Positions 1 to 4,704 of a stretch of DNA of 5,211 nt are shown here, in pieces. A program made the position numbers and the translations under genes. The notes beneath the pieces are model-generated. The model had not been told where the DNA came from. It searched no databases and worked only from the letters and a program-made list of their open reading frames with translations. The stretch is from SpSt-28 sp036824555 (GTDB lineage: Archaea; Aenigmatarchaeota; Aenigmatarchaeia; CG10238-14; SpSt-28). The DNA is taken from contig DAISZX010000021.1 of NCBI GenBank assembly GCA_036824555.1, positions 1 to 5,211 of the forward strand, read 5' to 3'. How positions within the stretch are numbered: position 1 is the first letter of the stretch; every line of letters begins with the position of its first letter.

Positions 1-10
1 TCCATATTCC

Positions 11-18
11 TTTTAAAC
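11..18 (+). promoter_or_regulatory. TATA box of nop5
   Basis: TTTTAAAC is centred about 23-24 nt upstream of the nop5 ATG. That spacing puts the predicted transcription start at or next to the A of the start codon, so the mRNA is probably leaderless. No Shine-Dalgarno sequence is visible between box and start. The same box-to-start distance recurs at 2679-2686 and, on the minus strand, at 4149-4155, which supports the reading. Confidence 0.5.
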
Positions 19-37
19 TTGCGCTTCATAAAATTTT

Positions 38-1102
38 ATGAAAGCATACATTATAACTACATTTCTTGGAGTGTTTGGAGTGGATGAGAATAATAAAATA
101 GTAGGATTTATTCCTTTTACAAAAAACGCGAAGGAAATAGCAAAAAAGCTGAAAGAAGCTGAGTTAAAGGTTATAGAAGAAGAGAAGGAGCTTCAAACTA
201 AGCTTTGGAAGAAAGGATTCAAAGAGTTTGTCTATCCTATAAATAAGCAAGATGTTAAGCATGTTGAAGAGAATAGCAAGGCTGAAAATTACATTAAAGA
301 AAATCTTCTAAAAATTGCTTTGGAGAGAAAAATTGTTAAAAGCGAGGAAGAGTTTAACGATTTGTTTAGAGAAGTTAGTATCGAGCTTACAAAAGTTCAA
401 ATAAAAATTTCTGCCAAAAGAGATTCTTTGGTTGTGCAGGCTGTTAGAGCTCTTGATGAAATCGATAAAGTTTTGAATGTTTTTTCTGAAAGGCTTAGAG
501 AGTGGTATGGCTTACATTTTCCTGAATTGAATAGAGCTGTATCTTCGCATGAAAAATTTGCAAAGCTTGTTGCGAAATATGGAAGAAGAGAAAGCTTTGA
601 AGATTATGATAAATTGGCTAAGGAAAGCATAGGAATAGAGATTAATGAGGAAGATGAAAGAACTTTGAAGGAGTATGCCTCTATGCTAGAAAAGCTTTTT
701 GAACTGAGAGAAAAGTTGGAAAAGTACGTTGTTGATGCGATGAAAGAAATAGCTCCAAACTTTTCTGAAATAGCTGGTCCATTGCTTGCTGCTAGAATTT
801 TGTCCAAGGCAGGAAGCTTAGAAAAATTAGCTAAGGCACCATCTTCATTAATTCAATTAATTGGTGCAGAAAAATCATTATTTAGATACTTACATGGAAG
901 GGGGAAAGCACCTAAGCATGGTCTGATCTATTTACATCCTTATGTTCAGAATGCTAAGAAAGAGGATAGAGGAAAAGTTGCAAGAATTCTTGCCAACAAG
1001 ATATCTTTGGCTATTAGAATTGATTATTACACGAAGGAAGATAGAAGGGAAGAGCTGAAAAGAGATTTGGAAGAAAAGTTGAAGGAGCTAAATATAAAAT
1101 AA
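38..1102 (+). CDS. nop5: Nop5 (Nop56/58-like) box C/D sRNP core protein
   Basis: This is the scaffold protein of the archaeal box C/D sRNP. It bridges L7Ae bound to the guide RNA and the methyltransferase fibrillarin, for 2'-O-methylation of rRNA and tRNA. The 354-aa product has a divergent N-terminal domain (about 1-110) that in the family binds fibrillarin, a long helical coiled-coil region (about 115-240) containing WYGLHFPEL at 156-164, and a C-terminal Nop domain (about 240-335). The Nop signature is clear: GAEKSLFRYL (276-285), APKHG (291-295), HPYVQ (300-304) and RGKVARILANK (311-321). The lysine-rich tail of eukaryotic homologues is absent, as expected in archaea. The ATG at 38 is chosen because a TATA box lies 23-24 nt upstream and the reading starts with a normal Nop5 N-terminus. 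Its usual partner flpA lies 2 kb downstream instead of adjacent. Identification is firm. Confidence 0.96.
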   Translation: MKAYIITTFLGVFGVDENNKIVGFIPFTKNAKEIAKKLKEAELKVIEEEKELQTKLWKKGFKEFVYPINKQDVKHVEENSKAENYIKENLLKIALERKIVKSEEEFNDLFREVSIELTKVQIKISAKRDSLVVQAVRALDEIDKVLNVFSERLREWYGLHFPELNRAVSSHEKFAKLVAKYGRRESFEDYDKLAKESIGIEINEEDERTLKEYASMLEKLFELREKLEKYVVDAMKEIAPNFSEIAGPLLAARILSKAGSLEKLAKAPSSLIQLIGAEKSLFRYLHGRGKAPKHGLIYLHPYVQNAKKEDRGKVARILANKISLAIRIDYYTKEDRREELKRDLEEKLKELNIK

Positions 1103-1156
1103 GCGCTTCAAATCAAAATTTTGTAGTCTTTCCCCTTTAAATGTTTCTTCATTTTC

Positions 1157-1167
1157 TACTTTTTTTG
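1157..1167 (+). terminator. T-tract terminator of nop5
   Basis: The run ACTTTTTTTGC, with seven T, sits 55-65 bp after the nop5 stop and is followed by further T-rich runs. Archaeal RNA polymerase terminates on such U-tracts without needing a hairpin. The assignment rests on composition only. Confidence 0.35.
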
Positions 1168-1182
1168 CAATTGCCCCAAAAC

Positions 1183-1199
1183 AATTTCTTCAAGAAATT
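1183..1199. repeat. 17-bp perfect palindrome AATTTCTT-C-AAGAAATT
   Basis: Two 8-bp arms flank a single C. As RNA it could form a 6-bp stem with a 5-nt loop followed by T-rich sequence. As DNA it could be a dimeric operator 53 bp upstream of the ATPase start. The arms are A/T-rich, so chance is possible in this genome. Confidence 0.4.
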
Positions 1200-1347
1200 T
1201 TCAACTTTTTGTTTCTTTTTCAGGTCTTGTTATTTTCCTATATAACTATATATGTTTTCGAGAGAAGTGATAAAGGAAGTTATACTAGAGCAAAGAGAGG
1301 AAATGGAAGGGATATTTGGGAGAGAAAAAATAGTGGAGAGATAAATA

Positions 1348-1824
1348 TTGGGGAGCTTGCCTAAGTTTTTAAAATATCCAAATATTGTTGCTATTCTTGG
1401 AGTTAGAAGATGCGGAAAATCTGTGCTTTCTTGGCAAGCCTTTAAAGGACAAAAGTTTGGTTATGTAAGCTTCGATGATGAAAGGTTAAAAGACATAAAG
1501 GTAGAAGACTTGAACAAAATTTTGGAAGCACCTTACGAGTTATATGGAAGCAATCTTGAAAATATAATTCTGGATGAAGTTCAAAATATAGTCGGATGGG
1601 AACTCTTTGTAAATAGGCTAAGAAGGACAAGGAAAGCAATAATTACTGGCAGTAACTCAAAACTCTTATCAGGAGAATTAGCAACTCATTTAACAGGAGG
1701 ACATGTAGATTTTACTTTGATGTCATTCAGTTTTAGAGAATATCTTGCTTACAACAACATAAGTTTAGAAGCCATAACAACAAAAGAAAGGGTGAAATTA
1801 TCAAACAACTTCAAAGTTACCTGA
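1348..1824 (+). pseudogene. ATPase fragment of the broken AAA/DUF4143 gene (Walker A/B)
   Basis: This is the open segment between the nonsense codon at 1342 and the frameshift. It can be read from TTG at 1348 as 158 aa. It holds the whole nucleotide-binding part: Walker A GVRRCGKS (18-25), FDDERL (42-47), Walker B IILDEVQN (73-80), the sensor-like ITGSNSKLL (99-107) and SFSFREYL (126-133). In relatives the segment after LATHLTG usually continues with an arginine (TGRH). Here it reads TGGH, so a normally basic residue is missing, one base change from AGA. The last residues, after about TTKER (144-148), are out of frame and not family-like. Whether TTG is used for translation is unknown; there is no Shine-Dalgarno site. 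Confidence 0.75.
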
Positions 1825-2495
1825 TCAATGGAGGCTTCCCAGAATTTCCGAAGTTCGGTAGAAAAATTCTAAAGGTAATTTATGAGGATATAATAAATGA
1901 TGTTGTACGTAGAGAGAAAATAAAGAAAGAGAATGAGTTGAGAAAAGTTGCAAGATTTTTGATTAGCAACTTCTCAAAAGAGTTTACTTATTCCTCTTTA
2001 AAAAATATCACCACAATAAAACATCTGTCAACAATTTCTAGCTGGATTAATGGATTGAAAGAAGCCTATTTAATAGTTAAGCTGGAAAGGTTTTCGTTCA
2101 AGTTAAAACAAAAAGTTATTGCACCGAAAAAAGTTTATTATATAGATAATGGATTAATAGGCGTTGCCAGCCTTTTGACTAGCGAGAATACTGGAAGGTT
2201 AATGGAAAATTTAGTAGCTATAGAATTACTTAGGAGAAAGAATTACTGGTTTGATGATTGGGAAATATATTACTGGAAAGATCATCAGCAAAGGGAAGTT
2301 GATTTCGTGGTCAAAAATGGAATAAAAATAGAGCAGCTAATTCAAGTAACTTATGCTTCTAGCAAAGATGAAATTGAAAAGAGGGAAATAGACAGTTTGT
2401 CGAAAGCGAGCGATTTACTTAAATGTAAAAATTTGTTTGTGATTACTTGGGATTATGAGGATGAATCGATATTTGGTAGGAAGAGAGTTTTTTAA
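1737..2495 (+). pseudogene. DUF4143 C-terminal fragment of the broken ATPase gene
   Basis: This frame is open from 1737, but family-like sequence starts at about 1795, with QSYLINGGFPEF and IYEDIINDVVRRE. It includes a winged-helix-like segment (FLISNFSKEFTYSSLKNI) and ends in the PD-(D/E)xK-like DUF4143 domain. Visible motifs are VYYIDNGLIG, GRLMENLVAIELL, YYWKDHQQREVDFVV and LIQVTYASS. The catalytic-type acidic pair is represented by E (in MENLVAIEL) and D (in REVDF). The usual E-x-K is replaced by Q-V-T, which is common in this family. No ATG begins the homologous segment; the first candidate is TTG at 1938, inside the domain. Independent function is therefore unlikely. Confidence 0.75.
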
Positions 2496-2532
2496 ACTTT
2501 TGTGGAAATGGTTGCTAGAGATTCAATTTTAA

Positions 2533-2705
2533 CTTTACCAATAAGAGGTTTGCATACAAAAGATGATATGAAAGCAGGTAATAAAGATATATTATTCACA
2601 AAATTTTAAGCGCACAACAAAAGTTTCTAATTAAATTTTTCATGGGAACGATTTCTAACTTTTTTGCCCCATTTATGCTTAAATAAATTTAAACTAAACA
2701 AGCTT
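2533..2705. other. Intergenic region between ATPase pseudogene and YkgJ-like gene
   Basis: No convincing gene is seen. A 33-codon open stretch (2508-2609) overlaps the end of the pseudogene and has no promoter or RBS. The right half holds ACAAAATTTTAAGCGC (2598-2613), then TTTCTAAC, a T tract and GCCCCA (2652-2671). These resemble modules after nop5. The promoter of the next gene follows at 2679. Confidence 0.5.
2679..2686 (+). promoter_or_regulatory. TATA box of the YkgJ-like gene / flpA operon
   Basis: TTAAATAA is centred 23-24 nt before the ATG at 2706, the same geometry as at nop5. This predicts a leaderless transcript starting at that ATG. However, the ATG reads only MKI-stop, while the family-like protein lies in another frame. 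The promoter probably also drives flpA, because only 3 bp separate the two genes. Confidence 0.5.
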
Positions 2706-2731
2706 ATGAAGATTTAGTTCCTGGTGATGTT

Positions 2732-3151
2732 TTGGAAGAGACAATTTACTGTAAAAAAATGAATGTCTTGGTTCTGAGAAAAGAGGCAAAGAAAGTGGGA
2801 TCAAAGAATTTAAAAAAAAGTAAGTTTTTGACGATAAAAAAAGAGAATGGAATTTGTATCTTTTTTAAAGGAAAGTGTATGCTGAGAAAAAATGCCCCTT
2901 ATCTTTGTAGAATGTATCCAGTTTTTTTCAGAATCGACAAAAGGGAGCAAATAATAACTTGGTTTAAATACAAGAAAATTTCTTTGAAAAAATTGAATGA
3001 AAAGAAAAAAATTGCTTTTGAGTTTTTGAGCGAGGCTTCGAGAAAAGAGCTAAAAGAGTACTTCAAAATTGTTGATTCTCTTAAATTAAAAGAAGTTGAA
3101 GAAGAACAAATTCCACCAAAGCTTTTTTCTTCAATAAAAAAGAAATTATAG
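2732..3151 (+). CDS. YkgJ-like (zinc/iron-chelating) cysteine protein, N-terminus damaged
   Basis: The central part matches the second half of the YkgJ family: GICIFFKGKC (41-49 in the reading from TTG 2732), then LCRMYPVFF (58-66), corresponding to the family pattern C-x-F-x-x-x-x-C...C-R-x-Y-P-F. Such proteins bind Zn or Fe-S through a CxxCGxCC cluster near the N-terminus plus these later cysteines; their role is generally unknown. Here only four cysteines remain (7, 42, 49, 59) and the CxxCGxCC cluster is absent: the text runs IYCKKMNVLVLRKEAKK. The remainder is a lysine-rich helical tail. The likely original start is the ATG at 2706, now separated from the frame by an apparent one-base deletion (ATG-GAA-GAT became ATGAAGAT). 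TTG 2732 or ATG 2759 would be fallback starts. Its stop lies 3 bp before flpA, implying an operon. It may be decaying or a divergent variant. Confidence 0.6.
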   Translation: MEETIYCKKMNVLVLRKEAKKVGSKNLKKSKFLTIKKENGICIFFKGKCMLRKNAPYLCRMYPVFFRIDKREQIITWFKYKKISLKKLNEKKKIAFEFLSEASRKELKEYFKIVDSLKLKEVEEEQIPPKLFSSIKKKL

Positions 3152-3154
3152 AAT

Positions 3155-3823
3155 ATGAAAGTTGAAAAAACGCCTTTTGATGGAATTTACTTGATAGATG
3201 GCAAGTTAGCTACTATTAATACTGTTCCTGGTTACAGGCCCTTTGGAGAAGAAATAGTTAAAGTTGATAACGTTGAATACAGAATTTGGAACCCATACAC
3301 TTCAAAGCCAGCCGCAGCTATTGTTAAAGGTTTGAAGGTTTTTCCGTTAAAGCAAGGAATGAAAGTTTTGTATTTGGGAATTGCTGCTGGGAAAACTGCT
3401 ACTTACTTCAGCAACATTATTGGTCCTAAAGGCTTAATTATTGGTGTTGATATAGCTGAGAGGGTTTTGAAAGATGCTCTACTCGTTTCAGAAAAATATA
3501 AGAACATTGTTCCTTTATTGGCAGATGCAAGAAGGCCAGAGACTTATGAAAAGTTTGTTTTGAGTAAGGTTGATTTTGTTTATGAGGATGTTGCTTCTGA
3601 GGACCAAATTCCAATATTGATTAAAAATAGTGAGAAATTTTTGAGGTCAAATGGTTATGCAGCAATAGCAATAAAATCGCAAAGCATAAGTTCTGTAGAG
3701 GATCCAAAAGTTATTTATGAGAGATGTTTGAAGGAACTCGAGAAGCATTTCAAGATTTTGGATAAGGTCGAGCTAGACCCCTATGAAAAGTATCACTTGT
3801 TTGTTGTTTTGCAAAAGCTATAG
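3155..3823 (+). CDS. flpA: Fibrillarin-like rRNA/tRNA 2'-O-methyltransferase
   Basis: This is the catalytic subunit of the box C/D sRNP. It uses S-adenosylmethionine to methylate the 2'-OH of target nucleotides chosen by the guide RNA, and it is held by Nop5. The 222-aa length is normal for archaea. Visible signatures are EYRIWNPYTSKPAAAIVKGL (41-60), SAM motif I VLYLGIAAGKTATY (71-84), the acidic ribose-binding position D99 in IGVDI, LADAR (122-126), YEDVA (143-147), AIAIKSQSIS (170-179) and DPYEKYHLFVV (208-218). The likely catalytic set D145, K174 and H214 is kept. Motif I reads G-K-T where fibrillarins usually have G-T-T, and the usual SHVSD segment is TYFSN, so this is a divergent member. 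ATG 3155 is the natural start, 3 bp after the upstream stop, which suggests translational coupling. The stop TAG overlaps the stop of the convergent small gene. Confidence 0.95.
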   Translation: MKVEKTPFDGIYLIDGKLATINTVPGYRPFGEEIVKVDNVEYRIWNPYTSKPAAAIVKGLKVFPLKQGMKVLYLGIAAGKTATYFSNIIGPKGLIIGVDIAERVLKDALLVSEKYKNIVPLLADARRPETYEKFVLSKVDFVYEDVASEDQIPILIKNSEKFLRSNGYAAIAIKSQSISSVEDPKVIYERCLKELEKHFKILDKVELDPYEKYHLFVVLQKL

Positions 3824-3931
3824 GGGTTTTATTATTCCGAATATTTTTCCATCCTTGACGACTTGAATGTTCCACTTTAACACATTTCTGTCTTCAACCA
3901 ACGATACTTTTATTTCTCTCAATACTTTCAT
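3818..3931 (-). CDS. Small hypothetical protein, 37 aa
   Basis: The product, beginning MKVLREIKVSLVEDRN and ending KIFGIIKPL, is not recognised. It looks beta-strand rich (alternating hydrophobic residues in IKVSLV, WNIQVV and IFGII) with no membrane segment or cysteine. It is called real because its ATG follows a near-perfect Shine-Dalgarno site (AAGGAGG, 8-nt spacing) and lies 3 bp after the stop of the 64-aa gene, so the two are coupled. Its TAG overlaps the end of flpA: the palindrome CTATAG carries both stops, and the coding regions overlap by 6 bp. It could be a small partner of the 64-aa protein, but nothing in the sequence gives a function. Confidence 0.6.
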   Translation of the reverse strand: MKVLREIKVSLVEDRNVLKWNIQVVKDGKIFGIIKPL

Positions 3932-3934
3932 TAT

Positions 3935-4129
3935 TTACGCCTCCTTATAGTAGCTGAAATTCATGAAATCAGGAAGTCTTTTTTGGAAGCTAGAAGTATC
4001 TATTATTACTTCATCCTCCAAAAAGCTTCCTATTCCTCTTATAAAAACTCTTCTATTTCCGAATCCGTCAATGAACCTTATTACTCTTGTTGGTGGGCAT
4101 CTTATTATCCTCTTCATCATTCTTCTCAC
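3935..4129 (-). CDS. Small basic hypothetical protein, 64 aa, leaderless
   Basis: I do not recognise this protein. It starts with a very basic segment: R or K at 2, 3, 6, 7, 10, 15, 18, 26, 27 and 31. It then has predicted strands TRVIRFI (14-20), RRVFIRGIG (26-34) and EVIID (40-44), and a less charged end with aromatic residues. The basic half suggests nucleic-acid binding, which is inference only. The GTG at 4129 is chosen because a strong TATA box (TATATAA on the minus strand) is centred 23 nt upstream, placing the transcription start on the GTG. ATGs at 4120 and 4117 are alternatives. Its last codons, AAG GAG GCG, form the Shine-Dalgarno site of the downstream 37-aa gene. The plus-strand reading across the same bases (3983-4183) is serine/tyrosine-rich and is judged a shadow. 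Confidence 0.7.
   Translation of the reverse strand: MRRMMKRIIRCPPTRVIRFIDGFGNRRVFIRGIGSFLEDEVIIDTSSFQKRLPDFMNFSYYKEA
3940..3946 (-). promoter_or_regulatory. Shine-Dalgarno site AAGGAGG of the 37-aa gene
   Basis: The site lies 8 nt before the ATG at 3931 and inside the last codons of the 64-aa gene. It is the only strong SD visible in the window. This fits the archaeal pattern of leaderless first genes and SD-led internal genes, and it decides that the 37-aa ORF is a gene. Confidence 0.75.
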
Positions 4130-4148
4130 CGATTAACTATTTGGATTC

Positions 4149-4155
4149 TTATATA
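4149..4155 (-). promoter_or_regulatory. TATA box of the 64-aa/37-aa operon
   Basis: On the minus strand the sequence reads GAAAGGGTATATAAGAATCC, a purine-rich BRE-like stretch followed by TATATAA. It is centred about 23 nt before the GTG start at 4129. It is the best promoter match in the window. Confidence 0.7.
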
Positions 4156-4328
4156 CCCTTTCCTTTCGGGGGAGAGTACCTGAGACTGTACGCAATTTAT
4201 CTCTAGTCATGATCTAAAGCTTAGGGAAAATTTCGATATACCAACAAAATTTACGGAAATTTCATTAGACAGCTCGACATGTATCTAAAAGCCGGAAGTG
4301 ATCTAGTTCGATTTTATCCTTAGTAAGT

Positions 4329-4478
4329 CTAATTGTAGATAAAGTACTATAATTAGGATGCAGCAACTCGTAAACTAAGAAAAATTGGCTAAAAATTTTC
4401 TGAAAGGAAGTTTTTAGAGAAATTTCTCCTAATTTAATGGGGTATGAGATAAAGCCTTATGAGTAGCTTTACATACCC
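4329..4478 (+). ncRNA. Candidate structured RNA with three successive hairpins
   Basis: Hairpin 1 pairs CTAATTGTAG (4329-4338) with CTATAATTAG (4347-4356): 10 bp with one G-U. Hairpin 2 pairs CTAAAAATTTTCT (4390-4402) with AGGAAGTTTTTAG (4406-4418): 13 bp with two G-U and a GAA loop. Hairpin 3 pairs GGGTATG (4440-4446) with CATACCC (4472-4478) and TAAAGC (4450-4455) with GCTTTA (4466-4471), with an AGA bulge and a 10-nt loop. A 12-bp palindrome (4418-4429) joins hairpins 2 and 3. The G-U pairs would be C-A mismatches in a minus-strand RNA, so plus-strand transcription is favoured. The ends are unknown, and no RNA family is recognised. A structured DNA element is the alternative. Confidence 0.35.
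4418..4429. repeat. 12-bp perfect palindrome GAGAAATTTCTC
   Basis: The palindrome is self-complementary without a spacer. It overlaps the last base of hairpin 2 and precedes hairpin 3. It may be part of the structured RNA or a protein-binding site. Confidence 0.4.
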
Positions 4479-4487
4479 TTATCTTTA

Positions 4488-4553
4488 TTCGACAGTTTAT
4501 TCGTCAGGTTTTTTGAGTTTTAAAATACAATCTCACCTGTCGACATTTCGACA
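4488..4553. repeat. Left TTCGACA heptamer cluster
   Basis: TTCGACA occurs at 4488-4494 and 4547-4553. A one-base variant, TTCGTCA, lies at 4500-4506, and the palindrome TGTCGACA at 4538-4545. All read as TGTCGAA-type words on the minus strand, and neighbouring starts are 9-12 bp apart within each pair. They lie in non-coding DNA, downstream of the wHTH gene on its strand. Confidence 0.6.
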
Positions 4554-4669
4554 ATTATTAGACATTCTTGAAAAAACTTGAATTAGTTAAAGATAAAAAT
4601 GCCTCAAAATCATTATAAAGCTTGAACTAAATTCGGTTTCATAGAGTGATAGAGTAAAGTTAATTTTAT

Positions 4670-4684
4670 GGTCGAAGTGTCGAA
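4670..4684 (+). repeat. Tandem TGTCGAA-type pair, 8-bp period
   Basis: GGTCGAA (4670-4676) and TGTCGAA (4678-4684) are spaced exactly 8 bp apart, the same period as the array at 5151-5173. Another TGTCGAA follows at 4709-4715 inside the last codons of the wHTH gene, and TTCGACT lies at 4731-4737. Confidence 0.6.
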
Positions 4685-4687
4685 TTC

Positions 4688-4704
4688 ATTTTTGAGACAA
4701 AAAT
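4688..4704 (-). terminator. Hairpin directly after the wHTH gene stop
   Basis: ATTTTTG (4688-4694) and CAAAAAT (4698-4704) form a perfect 7-bp inverted repeat around AGA, touching the stop codon at 4705. On the minus strand it gives a T5 run right after the stop and is a plausible weak terminator. It is symmetrical enough to work in either direction. Confidence 0.35.

Larger units (their letters stand above)
1103..1251. other. Intergenic region after nop5, with T tracts and a palindrome
   Basis: No gene is seen here. The stretch begins directly after the nop5 stop with GCGCTTCA, which also occurs at 21-28. It holds several T-rich runs (1160-1166, 1205-1209, 1216-1220) that would suit archaeal intrinsic termination of nop5. 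It also holds a 17-bp palindrome (1183-1199) and an AT-rich TATATAACTATATATG stretch just before the ATPase start. Much of its left half (1101-1177) resembles 2608-2671 in module order. Confidence 0.6.
1252..2532 (+). pseudogene. AAA ATPase with DUF4143 domain, broken by three lesions
   Basis: Members of this archaeal family pair an AAA_14-type ATPase with a C-terminal PD-(D/E)xK-like DUF4143 domain. Their cellular role is poorly known, and they spread like selfish or defence-linked genes. Reading from the ATG at 1252 gives a typical N-terminus (MFSREVIKEVILEQREEMEG) for 30 codons. TAA at 1342-1344 then interrupts it; GAA would restore the frame. The same frame continues with Walker A GVRRCGKS, Walker B IILDEVQN and ITGSNSKLL. 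At about 1790-1800 the homology moves to the -1 frame, consistent with loss of one base, and resumes as QSYLINGGFPEFPKFG. It runs through DUF4143 to TAA at 2493-2495. A surplus T in the six-T run at 2488-2493 causes that stop; with five T the reading continues as KLLWKWLLEIQF, a normal family end, to 2532. The restored length is about 427 aa. Lesions 2 and 3 could be sequencing errors, but lesion 1 is a substitution. Confidence 0.88.
4130..4704. other. 575-bp region without protein genes, with hairpins and heptamer repeats
   Basis: No convincing ORF lies here on either strand. From left to right it holds the promoter of the 64-aa gene, a stretch (4160-4325) in which I see nothing definite apart from scattered TTCGA or TCGACA words, three hairpins (4329-4478), TTCGACA-type heptamers (4488-4553), an AT-rich stretch with a TATA-like ATTATAAAG (4612-4620), and two tandem TGTCGAA-type words (4670-4684). 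It ends in the hairpin behind the wHTH gene. No tRNA or recognisable RNase P or SRP RNA motif was found. Confidence 0.6.

Noticed and set aside
604..807. Minus-strand ORF of 67 codons inside nop5
   Set aside because: Serine-rich shadow of the nop5 coding sequence, with no promoter or RBS.
1236..1251. TATATAACTATATATG as TATA box of the ATPase gene
   Set aside because: It lies too close to ATG 1252 (the centre is under 10 nt away) and would start transcription inside the gene.
1442..1639. Minus-strand ORF of 65 codons inside the ATPase pseudogene
   Set aside because: Lies opposite the conserved Walker region and has no family-like composition; it is a shadow.
1785..1800. Programmed -1 frameshift in the ATPase gene
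   Set aside because: No classical X-XXY-YYZ slippery heptamer in the right frame. The upstream nonsense codon and the downstream T-run indel point to simple decay or sequencing error.
2508..2609. 33-codon plus-strand ORF starting MVARDSILTL
   Set aside because: Overlaps the restored C-terminus of the ATPase pseudogene. No RBS or TATA box is suitably placed, and it is not recognised.
4110..4120. Minus-strand ATGATGA resembling a box C of a C/D sRNA
   Set aside because: It is the start region of the 64-aa gene, and no box D (CTGA) lies at sRNA distance.
3983..4183. Plus-strand ORF of 66 codons
   Set aside because: Ser/Tyr/His-rich reading opposite the 64-aa gene, whose own strand has promoter and RBS evidence.
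4290..4320. T-loop-like word TTCGATT, possible tRNA
   Set aside because: The flanking bases do not form a T stem, and no acceptor or anticodon arms were found.
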